From positions 1-64,000 of the forward strand of contig CAJYHN010000014.1 of assembly GCA_913774665.1 (NCBI GenBank): a stretch of 64,000 bases of DNA, read 5' to 3'. The notes beneath the pieces were generated by a model, which saw only the letters and a program-made list of their open reading frames with translations, searched no databases and had not been told where the DNA came from. Positions within the stretch are counted from its first letter, which is position 1. Every line of letters begins with the position of its first letter. Of the stretch, positions 49,749 through 58,717 are shown piece by piece. Both the position numbers and the translations under genes were made by a program. The stretch comes from an uncultured Microbacterium sp. GTDB lineage: Bacteria; Actinomycetota; Actinomycetes; Actinomycetales; Microbacteriaceae.

Positions 49749-51527
49749 TCAGCCGACGTCACTCTGGGGAGTGTGAGGAACGATGTCCGCGATGGTCACG
49801 GAGTCGACGCACATGGTCCCGCCCTGCGTGTTGACCTGAAGATCACCGCCGATCGGCCCCGGGATGTACACCGCGACCGTTCCGGACTGCTCCGGCCGCT
49901 CGATCGTCGTCCATCCGTCACGAAAGAGAAAGGCTACGGACGTCCCCGAAGCGCGCGAGAACGAGAGGACCACGAACTTCCGGCCGTCGCTGTGGGCCTG
50001 CGGGACCGCGATATTTGTGCTCCCGTCGCTGCATTGGGTGTCGGACAGGGCGACCTCGGGATCAGCCATGGTCGCGGGGCCGGCTGATCCGTCGGGGCCT
50101 ACCACCCACGCGCCCTCGATCGAGGTCGTCGTGCGCACATCTTTCCAACCGAGGCTGGGAAGAGCGGCAGCCACCATGTCGTAAGGGTGAAGCGGAGGGA
50201 GGCCGAACGATTCGGGCAGTGGTGAGTCGATCAGGGGCGGGGCCGGGTGCGGCAGACTCGCGCGGAGCGATTCAACCCAGGCACGCGCGTTACGTCCCTC
50301 GTTACGGTCGATCGCGTTCGCGACACCGTGAGACCACGACCACGTCGAGAGCACGAAGATGACCACACCGGCGATGCCGACACCGACGCGCAAAGGACGG
50401 CCCGATCGCGTTGTCTCGGGGGGCTCGGATCGCCTCATACCTGCACGGAGCGCGACGACCAGCACGACGCCGATCGTCAGCCATAAAAGGGCGGAGCTTT
50501 CGAGCAGGTAACGCAGGTTGCGCCCGCCCGTAGGTCCGAGGATGTCAGCGCGGCGGGACACCGCTACGACGTTGGCGAGCACACCGATAAGGGCGAAGGC
50601 CCATACGCCGAGGTTCGAGCGATCGCGCAGAACCGTCCAGACGATGAAGGCGAGGAAGATCGCTGTCGTCGCAACGACGCGCGGATCGAGAAGGGAGGAG
50701 ACGACCTTCTCCATATCCAGACCGAAAAGCGACGGAATGAGCCCGCCCATGACGCTGTCGAGGATGAAGGCCAGAGAGGTGGGCAGGCTGGGCGAGGAGC
50801 CTGATTCCTCGACATACCCGCCGGTGAGGAAGACGACGACCTCGACTGCGGAGATCACGACCAGACCCGCCCAGAGGGGCCACGTCTTCAGGATGTTCCT
50901 CAGTCTTTCCGACACCGGAAGTCCACGCCAGACGACGAGGACGCACCACAAACCGATGTGGAGGGAGAACAGAAGATTCTTCTCGCTCATCGCGAGTGCG
51001 ACGACATACAGAGCGAGGGCAGCGACGAGGTGGCGGCGGCGGCGGTGTGTGACCCATCGGGTGGCGCACCCGAGTACCGCGAGCCCGAGCGCGAGGGCGA
51101 GCATATTCGTCAAGGTCGCCGCCCACCACAGCCGGGAGGTGAGGGGCCCCAGTGACAAAGTGAACGCCAGCGCGGCGATCACGTTGAATCGCGCCGTGCC
51201 GACGACAGCATCGAGTGCACGGGCGACGGCGACGAAAGCGCCGACGTTGATGAGCGCTGTCACGAAAAGCGCCGCGGACCAGGACAGTCCGAAGACCGAC
51301 AGGAACGCCGTAAGGAATGCAATGTAGCCGGGCACAAAGTGGCCGAACCACGAGCGTAGGAAGACCTGGGGCGTGATCGGGTTGAGCTGGAAGAACTCCG
51401 CGTACACGAAGTCGTCGCGGTGGAAAAAAGACCCGGCAGCGATCAGGACCGTGGCAAGTGCGACCAGCAGAGCCCCGATGACCAGTTCCCACCGGTTACG
51501 GTCGTTCACAACAAAACGCGCAATCAC
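49749..51527 (-). CDS. Polytopic membrane protein, GT-C-like
   Basis: A 592-residue protein with about 11 transmembrane helices over residues 15-400 and a C-terminal extracytoplasmic domain (~410-592). The early motif FHRDDFVYAEFF, an acidic pair in the first external loop after helix 1, is typical of GT-C glycosyltransferases that use polyprenyl-phosphate sugars. The ectodomain has two cysteines (DTQCSDG, GTMCVDS) and looks beta-rich. The GTG start is preceded by GGAGG. It could add a side-chain sugar outside the membrane; no close family is recognised. Confidence 0.75.
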   Translation of the reverse strand: MIARFVVNDRNRWELVIGALLVALATVLIAAGSFFHRDDFVYAEFFQLNPITPQVFLRSWFGHFVPGYIAFLTAFLSVFGLSWSAALFVTALINVGAFVAVARALDAVVGTARFNVIAALAFTLSLGPLTSRLWWAATLTNMLALALGLAVLGCATRWVTHRRRRHLVAALALYVVALAMSEKNLLFSLHIGLWCVLVVWRGLPVSERLRNILKTWPLWAGLVVISAVEVVVFLTGGYVEESGSSPSLPTSLAFILDSVMGGLIPSLFGLDMEKVVSSLLDPRVVATTAIFLAFIVWTVLRDRSNLGVWAFALIGVLANVVAVSRRADILGPTGGRNLRYLLESSALLWLTIGVVLVVALRAGMRRSEPPETTRSGRPLRVGVGIAGVVIFVLSTWSWSHGVANAIDRNEGRNARAWVESLRASLPHPAPPLIDSPLPESFGLPPLHPYDMVAAALPSLGWKDVRTTTSIEGAWVVGPDGSAGPATMADPEVALSDTQCSDGSTNIAVPQAHSDGRKFVVLSFSRASGTSVAFLFRDGWTTIERPEQSGTVAVYIPGPIGGDLQVNTQGGTMCVDSVTIADIVPHTPQSDVG

Positions 51528-51554
51528 GCTGGCGGACCTCCATGCATCCGCAAG

Positions 51555-51560
51555 ATCCTA
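51555..51560 (-). promoter_or_regulatory. -10 box of the GT-C-like gene
   Basis: TAGGAT on the minus strand lies 27 nt before GTG 51527, leaving a short leader with GGAGGT at 51536-51541. Confidence 0.45.
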
Positions 51561-51652
51561 TCCTTACCGTTGTCCGAGCTCCGGACGGCAGCCATGCCAG
51601 GCCGTCGCCGTGTCATTCGGCGAAGTTGCGGGCGTAGACGGTGCAGCTCGCC

Positions 51653-51658
51653 CATACT
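51653..51658 (+). promoter_or_regulatory. Leaderless -10 box of the lipoprotein gene
   Basis: CATACT is followed by 6 nt and ATG 51665. Confidence 0.45.
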
Positions 51659-51664
51659 GGGGGC

Positions 51665-52231
51665 ATGACGCGCGGCGAACGGAACACCTTCAAAATGGCA
51701 GACCGCCACGTACGGTGGGGACGGGTCTGCGCGACCGGTGTTGCCATAGCGGTGGCCGTCCTTCCGCTAAGCGCGTGCGCCACCCCTCAGAACGGTCCCG
51801 GCGCGGTGGCCTCTGCTTCGCCGACCGGCACCCCTGATGCATTCCCGCCGGAGACACCCACCCCGGTCGTTTCGCCGACGTCGACCGACGAGCCGAGTGC
51901 CGCTCCCTCGGATTCTCCTGCTCCGGCGCCGTCCGCGTCGAGTTCGACGATCACTGTCACGATCGCCAACTCGGGTACGGACGAGCAGGGGGTCTTCGCT
52001 TCCGGCCTCGTGACCGGCGCGACCGGCGGGGAAGGGACGTGCATGCTGACCGCGACCTCGACCGACGGACGGGTGCTCGAGGCTCAAGCCGCCGCACACG
52101 CCACGCCCGCCGCCCTGAACTGCGGCATCCTGCGGATCGCGGCCGCCCCCGGTGATTGGTCGCTCGTCCTCAGCTTCTCATCGTCGGCGTCGACGGGGTC
52201 GTCTGAGCCGGTTGCGGTCCGTCGATCGTGA
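51665..52231 (+). CDS. Secreted lipoprotein with Pro/Ser/Thr-rich linker
   Basis: A 188-residue protein. It has an n-region with several Arg, a hydrophobic segment (~21-33) and the lipobox LSAC with C38 as the lipidated cysteine. A Pro/Ser/Thr-rich linker (~45-95) is followed by a small beta-type domain (~98-185) with one cysteine pair (GTCML, LNCGIL). No enzymatic motif is seen. An internal ATG at 51695 would also keep the signal peptide. It overlaps the following LGFP-protein gene by 4 bp, so the two exported proteins are made together. Confidence 0.78.
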   Translation: MTRGERNTFKMADRHVRWGRVCATGVAIAVAVLPLSACATPQNGPGAVASASPTGTPDAFPPETPTPVVSPTSTDEPSAAPSDSPAPAPSASSSTITVTIANSGTDEQGVFASGLVTGATGGEGTCMLTATSTDGRVLEAQAAAHATPAALNCGILRIAAAPGDWSLVLSFSSSASTGSSEPVAVRRS

Positions 52232-54912
52232 CGTCGAACACGCGGCCACCCCGACGAAGAAGCCTCACCGCGGGCTTCGTCGTCCTCGTTTCGCTCATCG
52301 CGAGCCTCGTGGCAATCGTCGCCCCCGCTCAAAGTCCGTCGGCGTCCGCAGCGGACGCCAGCGCTTTCCAACCGGGCTATCTCATCTCGGATGCGAACTT
52401 CTTCGACTCATCGTCGATGTCGGCAGGAGACGTACAGAACTTCCTCAACTCGAAATTGAGCACCTGTCGTTCCACGAACGGCATCCCCTGCTTGAAGGAT
52501 TATTCACAGGTCACTCCGTCTCGCCCGGCAGATGCGTACTGTCGTGCCTTTCCCGGGGGGCAGATGAGCGCGGCCCAGCTCATTGTGGCGGTGTCGCAGG
52601 TGTGCGGGATCAGCCCCCGCGTGATCCTGGTCATGCTGCAGAAGGAGCAAGGACTCATCACCGAGACCTCTCCGAGCTCGTATCAATACACCGCGGCGCT
52701 CGGCCAGGGGTGTCCGGACGGCGCGCCCTGCGATCCCGCGTTTGCGGGGTTCTTCTACCAGATCTACGGCGCTGCTCGACAGATGCAGGTTTATATCAAG
52801 AACCCCAACTGGTTCGGGTACCAACTTGGCTGGAACAACATCCTGTTCCAAGCGAATCCGCCGGATCGTGCGGGCGTGTGCGGAACGAAGCGCGTCTTCA
52901 TCCAGAACGATGCCACCCGGGCGTTGTACGTCTACACGCCGTACACCCCGAACGACGCGGCGATGGCGAACTTGTACGGGACGGGCGACTTCTGTTCGGC
53001 GTACGGCAATCGCAACTTCTGGCGTCTCTACACCGACTGGTTCGGGGACCCGACCATGGGGCAGGTGACAGGCGAATATCTGACCGTGTGGAACTCGCTC
53101 GGGGGCGCATCCGGCGTTCTCGGCTCGCCGACGAGCACAGTCGTCTGCATCAACAATCGCTATTGCCAGCAGACTTTCACGGGCGGAACGATTTTCTGGT
53201 TCCCGGCTCGTGGCGTCTTCGGGGTACCCAGCGTCGTCGAGTCGATGTGGCGAAATCTCGGCTTCATCGATGGGAAGCCAGGATTGCCGACGGGAGTGCC
53301 GGTCTGCGCTTCGGACGGAACGTGCGCTCAGTCCTTCGACGGAGGCGTGATCTCCGCGGACAGCGTCGGTGGGTCCCTAGTTGGGCTTCATATTCAATAC
53401 ACCTGGTTGTCGGCAGGTGGGGTCAACATCGGCGGAGCACGCGGACCCGAGGTCTGTACGTCGACAGGGCAATGCGCTCAAACGTTCGCGCGGGGAGCAT
53501 TCTTCTCAGGTGGGCCTGCAACCGCGGTGACCGGGGGAATATTCACGGCATGGTCCGCGGCGGGCATGTCAGCAGGTGCGATGGGCTACCCGTCCTCTGA
53601 TGCCGTGTGTACGACTGCCGGCTGTACCCAACAATTCGGCGGGGGAATCATCGTCGCGTCGGGCTCGAACGCGCAAGCCATTCCGACTCTGATCGCTCAG
53701 CCTTACTTGGCGTCGGGGGGCGTGGGTGCTCTCGGAGCACCCCTCGCGGCGGCCTCCTGCGCCACGACCACCACGTGCTATCAGCTCTTCGAGCGGGCGC
53801 GTATCGATGTGTTGCCTGCTCGCGGTGCCATCGTCACCACGGGTGGTTTCCTCGACGCCTGGCGCGCCCTCGGGTTCGATCAAAGCGGAGTCGGTCTGCC
53901 GGTGGCGAACGCCACGTGTTCGCCCGTCACGTGCTCTCAGACCTTTGAGAAGGGAACCCTCGTCGGCTCACCGTCGAACGGCGTCGTCGCCGTCATCGGC
54001 CAGTACCGCGACGTGTGGAACGCCTCCGGGGGAGCCAGCGGCTCGCTGGGCCTCCCGCTCGTGGGCGATTCCTGCAACGGCCGAAATTGCTCGCAGACCT
54101 TCCAGCGAGGTGCGCTCGTATGGACACCTACATACGGCATGGTCACGATAGGCGCGCCGTTCCTGCAGGCATGGCAATCCCGTGGTTCGGGTGCGGGAGC
54201 ACTCGGTGCGCCGAAGGGCTCCGCCAGCTGTTCCTCGATCACCTGCTCGCAGCCTTTCGAGGGTGGGACATTGGTCGGCTCGCCCGCCAACGGGCTCGTC
54301 CTTGTCTACGGCCAATACCTCACGGTGTGGAACAACGCCGGCGGAGCAAGCGGATCGTTCGGACTTCCGCTGGCGAATGATTCCTGTAACGGCCGCAGCT
54401 GTTCGCAGCCCTTCCAGAACGGCACTCTTGTCTGGACGCCTGCGTCCGGAATGATCACCGTATCCGGATGGTTCCTCCAGCCGTGGAAAGCACAGGGATC
54501 GTCTGACGGTCCTCTCGGCGCGCCGACAGCGACGCCGATCTGTTCGTCCCTGACGTGCTGGCAGCAGTTCGAGGGCGGTGTGCTGTCGGGCTCGCCGTCG
54601 AACGGTGTAGTGCCGCTCTACGGTCAATACCGCGACTTGTGGATGGCGAACGGCGGGCCGACCGGCGCCCTGGGCCGCGTTCTCGCCCCGACTTCCTGCA
54701 ATGGTCGGTGGTGTGAGGCGGACTTCGACAACGGAGCGATCTTCTGGTCGCCTCAGACGGGTGCGAATGTGGTCGCCCCTCCGATTTACGCGCGTTGGAT
54801 GGCTGCGGGCGGACCATCTGGACGCTACGGTCTGCCGACGGGGTCTTCGCGCACGGTGAACGGTGCCACGACGCAGGACTTCCAGAACGGTAGCGTAACC
54901 GCGGTTTCCTGA
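52228..54912 (+). CDS. Secreted LGFP-repeat cell-wall protein with lysozyme-like N-terminus
   Basis: An 894-residue exported protein. It has a signal peptide (~1-42, cleavage near SASA-AD). An N-terminal domain (~45-275) contains ISPRVILVMLQKEQGLIT, a helix like that of lysozyme/transglycosylase folds with a candidate catalytic Glu. About eleven LGFP-type repeats follow (LGAPLAA, LGLPLVG, FGLPLAN, YGLPTGS). Most repeats hold a cysteine pair four residues apart (CNGRNC, CSSITC), suggesting one disulphide each. LGFP repeats bind the actinobacterial wall in known proteins. The GTG start overlaps the lipoprotein stop. Confidence 0.85.
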   Translation: MTSNTRPPRRRSLTAGFVVLVSLIASLVAIVAPAQSPSASAADASAFQPGYLISDANFFDSSSMSAGDVQNFLNSKLSTCRSTNGIPCLKDYSQVTPSRPADAYCRAFPGGQMSAAQLIVAVSQVCGISPRVILVMLQKEQGLITETSPSSYQYTAALGQGCPDGAPCDPAFAGFFYQIYGAARQMQVYIKNPNWFGYQLGWNNILFQANPPDRAGVCGTKRVFIQNDATRALYVYTPYTPNDAAMANLYGTGDFCSAYGNRNFWRLYTDWFGDPTMGQVTGEYLTVWNSLGGASGVLGSPTSTVVCINNRYCQQTFTGGTIFWFPARGVFGVPSVVESMWRNLGFIDGKPGLPTGVPVCASDGTCAQSFDGGVISADSVGGSLVGLHIQYTWLSAGGVNIGGARGPEVCTSTGQCAQTFARGAFFSGGPATAVTGGIFTAWSAAGMSAGAMGYPSSDAVCTTAGCTQQFGGGIIVASGSNAQAIPTLIAQPYLASGGVGALGAPLAAASCATTTTCYQLFERARIDVLPARGAIVTTGGFLDAWRALGFDQSGVGLPVANATCSPVTCSQTFEKGTLVGSPSNGVVAVIGQYRDVWNASGGASGSLGLPLVGDSCNGRNCSQTFQRGALVWTPTYGMVTIGAPFLQAWQSRGSGAGALGAPKGSASCSSITCSQPFEGGTLVGSPANGLVLVYGQYLTVWNNAGGASGSFGLPLANDSCNGRSCSQPFQNGTLVWTPASGMITVSGWFLQPWKAQGSSDGPLGAPTATPICSSLTCWQQFEGGVLSGSPSNGVVPLYGQYRDLWMANGGPTGALGRVLAPTSCNGRWCEADFDNGAIFWSPQTGANVVAPPIYARWMAAGGPSGRYGLPTGSSRTVNGATTQDFQNGSVTAVS

Positions 54913-55117
54913 CGGCGGAGTGGGCAGCCTCAACCAAGGTCGTGACGACGAGGATGCTAATCTTCTCGAGGCAGTGCCGCGCGCCGAGGGGGCTCGGATC
55001 CGCGTATTCGAGTGCCCGCGGCGACCGCCTCCACCTCTGCTTCCCGTTTGGCTGGCTCCTCTGCCTCCGGGGCTTTGCAGAGGAGGCGAGTCCTGGCTGG
55101 CATGTGGCACGGCTCTT

Positions 55118-55123
55118 TAGGAT
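55118..55123 (+). promoter_or_regulatory. -10 box of the coiled-coil/GT2/acyltransferase operon
   Basis: TAGGAT leaves a short leader carrying GAGAGG (55130-55135) before GTG 55146. Two in-frame ATGs at 55122 and 55125 overlap the box and are unlikely starts. The rest of 54913-55145 shows nothing recognisable. Confidence 0.45.
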
Positions 55124-55145
55124 GATGACGAGAGGTTTTCCCCGA

Positions 55146-55412
55146 GTGAGCGACGATCAGGTTCTATCGCCGGCAGCAGTCGAGGCGGTTTCGCTCGAAC
55201 GGGCGTTGAAAGACGTCGAGGTGGCGAACGCGAGGGTGATCGCCCTCACCCGCCAGGTTCTGGAGCGGGAGGAACGGGTAGCCGAACTCGAGTACGACGT
55301 CGTACAGCTCAAGCGTCTCCTCGATCCCCGACGCAAGATGGAGCATCTCTTCCGGAAGAACCATTCCCTCTACGTGATTGGTCGGCAGGCGAAGCGGATG
55401 CTGGGGCGGTGA
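55146..55412 (+). CDS. Small coiled-coil protein
   Basis: An 88-residue protein, not recognised. Residues ~15-60 form a continuous heptad-like helix (SLERALKDVEVANARV, LEREERVAELEYDVVQL). The last ~30 residues are strongly basic (DPRRKMEHLFRKNH, RQAKRMLGR) and could bind membrane or nucleotide-rich partners. The stop overlaps the GT2 start by 4 bp. A role as a scaffold, oligomeriser or length-control partner of the glycosyltransferase is inference. ATG 55125 is an alternative start. Confidence 0.65.
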   Translation: MSDDQVLSPAAVEAVSLERALKDVEVANARVIALTRQVLEREERVAELEYDVVQLKRLLDPRRKMEHLFRKNHSLYVIGRQAKRMLGR

Positions 55413-56536
55413 GCCGCAGCGTCGAACCCCGCGTTCTGCTCGCGGTCACCTTCTACAACGGTCGAGAATTCGCGCGGCGGACCATGGAGTCGATTGCTCG
55501 ACTCGATCACGAAGGGTTCACCCTCGACCTTCTGGTGCTCGATGACGCGAGCCCCGAGCACGGGTTCAGCGATCACCTGGCCGAACTGGCGCGTGAGACG
55601 GGTGCGACTTATTACCGCACCCCGCGCAATCTCGGCATCCCGCGGAATGTCAATTTGGGGCTCGCGACCGCACAGAATCTCGGGTACGACTACGTCGTGA
55701 TCTCGAACTCCGACGTCATCTACGCGCGGAACTCGGTTCAGATCCTGCTGGAAGCGCTTCGCGATCACCCCCAGGCGGCGTCGGCGACAGCATGGTCGAC
55801 CAATGTCGAGCCGTACTCCCTACCCTGCGGTACAGACCTGTATCTCGAGACGCAGCCGGTGGCCGACCTTATCGGTACGGCGTTGGAGGAACACTTCGGC
55901 CGAGATGTCATCGACATCCCGGCGGGAATCTCGTTCGCGATGATGGTTCCGGTTCCTGTTCTCCCGGCGGTCGGTCTCATGGATCCCGTCTTCGGGCGCG
56001 GGTACGGGGAGGAATCGGATTGGTCGGCTCGCGCCACCAGCGCCGGATTCGCCCACCTTCTCGTGACGGGAGCGTTCGTTTTCCATGCCGGCCGCGGCTC
56101 CACGTTGGCGGCGGGCCTCGTCTCGCAGACAGACATCGCCGACTGGACGAACCAGCACATCGTCGAACACCGCTCACCGATGTTCCGTTGGGACGTCGAT
56201 GGTTTCCTGCGCTCGGGTGTCCTCGAGGAGAACAAGCCCGCAGCAGTCGCCGCGATCATCCGTCGGGCGGCGGCGCAGAACGGTTACGTGCTTCTCGATG
56301 CATCGCGCGACTGGGTGGACGTCGACCCTTCGCTGGTGACGGTCACCATCCGTTCCCAGACCGATGAGATGTGCACGGCGCACTGGTCCGGTTTCACCAC
56401 TGAAGTGGACACCGACACCGGACACACAAAGGCGGCTATCTCGGCATTCTTCGGAGGAGCCGAACCGACGTACACGAACATCCCTCCCGCGACGTGGGAG
56501 GAATCCGAGCGGTTCGGGTATCCGGTCGGAATATGA
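55409..56536 (+). CDS. Family 2 glycosyltransferase, rhamnosyltransferase-like
   Basis: A 375-residue GT-A enzyme. Motifs are LAVTFYNGREFARRT, LLVLDDASPEHGF, the metal-binding VISNSDVIY, and GYGEESDWSARATSAGF (an acidic acceptor motif). The C-terminal ~110 residues form an extra domain of unknown role. The style resembles rhamnosyl- or galactofuranosyl-transferases, which would fit the rml genes nearby. It is coupled to the coiled-coil gene before it and the acyltransferase gene after it. Confidence 0.84.
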   Translation: MSRSVEPRVLLAVTFYNGREFARRTMESIARLDHEGFTLDLLVLDDASPEHGFSDHLAELARETGATYYRTPRNLGIPRNVNLGLATAQNLGYDYVVISNSDVIYARNSVQILLEALRDHPQAASATAWSTNVEPYSLPCGTDLYLETQPVADLIGTALEEHFGRDVIDIPAGISFAMMVPVPVLPAVGLMDPVFGRGYGEESDWSARATSAGFAHLLVTGAFVFHAGRGSTLAAGLVSQTDIADWTNQHIVEHRSPMFRWDVDGFLRSGVLEENKPAAVAAIIRRAAAQNGYVLLDASRDWVDVDPSLVTVTIRSQTDEMCTAHWSGFTTEVDTDTGHTKAAISAFFGGAEPTYTNIPPATWEESERFGYPVGI

Positions 56537-57780
56537 CGGTCGTGACCACGCTCGGTGCGGCATTCGACCCTCGGAAAAATTCCATCGGGTTCCTCCGATG
56601 GCTGATGGCCTTCATGGTCATTTTCTCCCACGCCGGCCCCGTTGCGGGCATCTTCGGCGCCGCGGACATCGGTGCCCAGTGGGGCGCTGAGACTTCGTTG
56701 GGCGGCGTTGCCGTCACCGGCTTCTTCTTCCTCTCCGGCATGCTCATCACGCGTAGCATGATGCGGTCGAAATCGCCGTTCCGTTATCTGTGGCACCGGG
56801 TCGTGCGCATCTACCCGGCGTGGTTCCTCATCCTCATTGTGACCGCCTTTCTGCTGGCACCGTTGGCGTGGATTCATACGCAGGGCAGTGTCCGCGGGTT
56901 TGCGTCATATCCGTACGACTCTCCGTGGACGTACGTGTACAACAACTTCACGCTCGTGCTGAACCAGTGGGCGATCGCTGGAACCGGCGCGCAGACGCAC
57001 GCCGTGCAGGTCGGTTACAACACCTGGAACGGCTCGGCATGGACTCTCATGTACGAGTTCGTCTGTTACCTGGGTGTTCTGGTGCTGGGCATCATCGGCG
57101 CCCTTCGCGGACGTATCATCGGCGCGGTGGTCGCTGGTCTCGTGATCATGCTGAGCACCTTTCAGGCGTTGCACATTGGCGATCTCGCTGGCGCGCTGCA
57201 GACATTGTCGAATCCGCAGGTCTTGCAGTTGGCCGCGCCCTTCGCATTCGGCACACTCGTTCAGCTGTACATCGAGAAGGTCCCCTTCGATGACAGGCTG
57301 GGGATTGCCATGCTCGTCATCGCCGCTCTGTGCTGGTGGCGGGGGGGCTGGTTCCTCTTCGGCCAGTATGCCTTCGCCTACGGGCTCGTCTGGTTCGGAA
57401 CGCGAGTGAAGGCGCTATCCGGGTGGGATCGGCACGCCGATCTCTCGTACGGCATCTACATCGCAGGGTGGCCCGTGATGTTTCTCGCGGCGGAGTACGG
57501 ACTTGCCTCGTTCGCGGGCGGGTTCTGGTATTTGCTGATCGTGATTGTCGTCGTGCACGTCTATGCCTACGCGAGCTACATGCTTTTCGAAAAGCCCGCC
57601 CTGGATCTGAAGCATTGGATGCCGCGATGGCTTGCCCGTATACGGGGACTGCCAGCCGTCGCTCCTGGTGGCGGTGGCGGAACCGGCATCCTGGTTCGCG
57701 CTCGATTCGTCCCGCTGATTCTGCTGCTGTTGGTGACCGCGGGCCTCATCATCGTCGGTGCAGTGCGTACCTGGGCGTAG
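56533..57780 (+). CDS. Acyltransferase family 3 membrane protein
   Basis: A 415-residue integral membrane acyltransferase (OafA/NodX type) with about ten helices. Family features are GFLRWLMAFMVIFSHAGP (catalytic His in helix 1), GGVAVTGFFFLSGMLIT, and RVVRIYPAWF. A Gly/Pro-rich loop (PGGGGGTG) precedes the last helix. It probably O-acetylates a sugar of the exported polymer. ATG 56533 overlaps the GT2 stop by 4 bp. Confidence 0.9.
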   Translation: MTVVTTLGAAFDPRKNSIGFLRWLMAFMVIFSHAGPVAGIFGAADIGAQWGAETSLGGVAVTGFFFLSGMLITRSMMRSKSPFRYLWHRVVRIYPAWFLILIVTAFLLAPLAWIHTQGSVRGFASYPYDSPWTYVYNNFTLVLNQWAIAGTGAQTHAVQVGYNTWNGSAWTLMYEFVCYLGVLVLGIIGALRGRIIGAVVAGLVIMLSTFQALHIGDLAGALQTLSNPQVLQLAAPFAFGTLVQLYIEKVPFDDRLGIAMLVIAALCWWRGGWFLFGQYAFAYGLVWFGTRVKALSGWDRHADLSYGIYIAGWPVMFLAAEYGLASFAGGFWYLLIVIVVVHVYAYASYMLFEKPALDLKHWMPRWLARIRGLPAVAPGGGGGTGILVRARFVPLILLLLVTAGLIIVGAVRTWA

Positions 57781-57807
57781 CCTGCGTACGTGTCGGAGGA
57801 GGACCTC

Positions 57808-58671
57808 ATGAAGAACATCGTCGTGATCACGGGAGCCGGTGGCTATGTCGGCAGGCACGTCACGAGGGCTGTCGCGGAGCTTGGTTACGAAGCCGTGGCG
57901 GTCGTCCGCCGCCATCGCGAGGGTGATCTCGACATGGCGACGCGTGTCGTCGAGGCCGATGTGCTCGCTCCGGGATTCGATATCGCGACCGTGGCGGCGT
58001 CCGATCAGATCGAAGCTGTCATTCACCTCGCGTGGCAGGATGGCTTCGTCCATAATGCCCCGTCTCACCTGGCCCGCCTGTCCGACCATTACCGGTTCCT
58101 GACCTCAATGGTGGATTCGGGCATCCACCGCATCGCAGCGCTCGGCTCGATGCATGAGATCGGTTATTGGGAGGGCGCCGTCACAGCGGAGACTCCCACG
58201 AACCCCGCGACCCTCTACGGAATCGCCAAGGACGCGCTGCGCCGATCGGCGATGCTCTCGATCGCGGATCGAGCGGAGTTCGTCTGGCTCAGGGCCTATT
58301 ACATCTTGGGCGACGACCGGCGTAACAGGTCGATCTTCGCCAAGCTGCTCGAGGCGTCCGACCGAGGCGAGAAAGTCTTCCCGTTCACGTCCGGACGGAC
58401 GCTGTACGACTTCATCGACGTCGCCGAACTGGGGCGTCAGATCGCGGTGGCGGCGACTGCTGACGGTGTGACAGGCATCGTGAACGTGTCCTCCGGCGAG
58501 CCCGAGTCCCTCGCGAGTCGTGTCGAGCGCTTCATCGCCGAGAACCGGCTCGATATCACCCTGCAGTACGGCGCCTTTCCCGACCGTCCGTACGACTCCC
58601 CGGGAATCTGGGGGGAAGCGGGCAAGATCCGCGCGCTCATGGCGCGCTCTCGCTTCCCTCACTCCGTGTGA
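57808..58671 (+). CDS. NAD-dependent epimerase/reductase (extended SDR)
   Basis: A 287-residue nucleotide-sugar SDR. It has the Rossmann motif GAGGYVGRH (~8-16), an active-site YxxxK in TLYGIAKDAL, and the internal motif FTSGRTLYDFIDVAELG. It might be the missing heptose epimerase, a 4-reductase or another dTDP-sugar enzyme; motifs do not decide. GGAGGAGG precedes ATG 57808. A leaderless TAGCCT box (57778-57783) placed 6 nt before an in-frame GTG at 57790 gives an alternative start six residues longer. Confidence 0.84.
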   Translation: MKNIVVITGAGGYVGRHVTRAVAELGYEAVAVVRRHREGDLDMATRVVEADVLAPGFDIATVAASDQIEAVIHLAWQDGFVHNAPSHLARLSDHYRFLTSMVDSGIHRIAALGSMHEIGYWEGAVTAETPTNPATLYGIAKDALRRSAMLSIADRAEFVWLRAYYILGDDRRNRSIFAKLLEASDRGEKVFPFTSGRTLYDFIDVAELGRQIAVAATADGVTGIVNVSSGEPESLASRVERFIAENRLDITLQYGAFPDRPYDSPGIWGEAGKIRALMARSRFPHSV

Positions 58672-58717
58672 TCGTGCCCTGAGCGGGTCCGGCGACCGGC
58701 ACAATTGTGCGGCAGGA

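Noticed and set aside
58699-58710. Palindrome GCACAATTGTGC between convergent genes as a terminator or operator
   Set aside because: It has no loop, no T-tract and no promoter nearby; it is too short to support a call.
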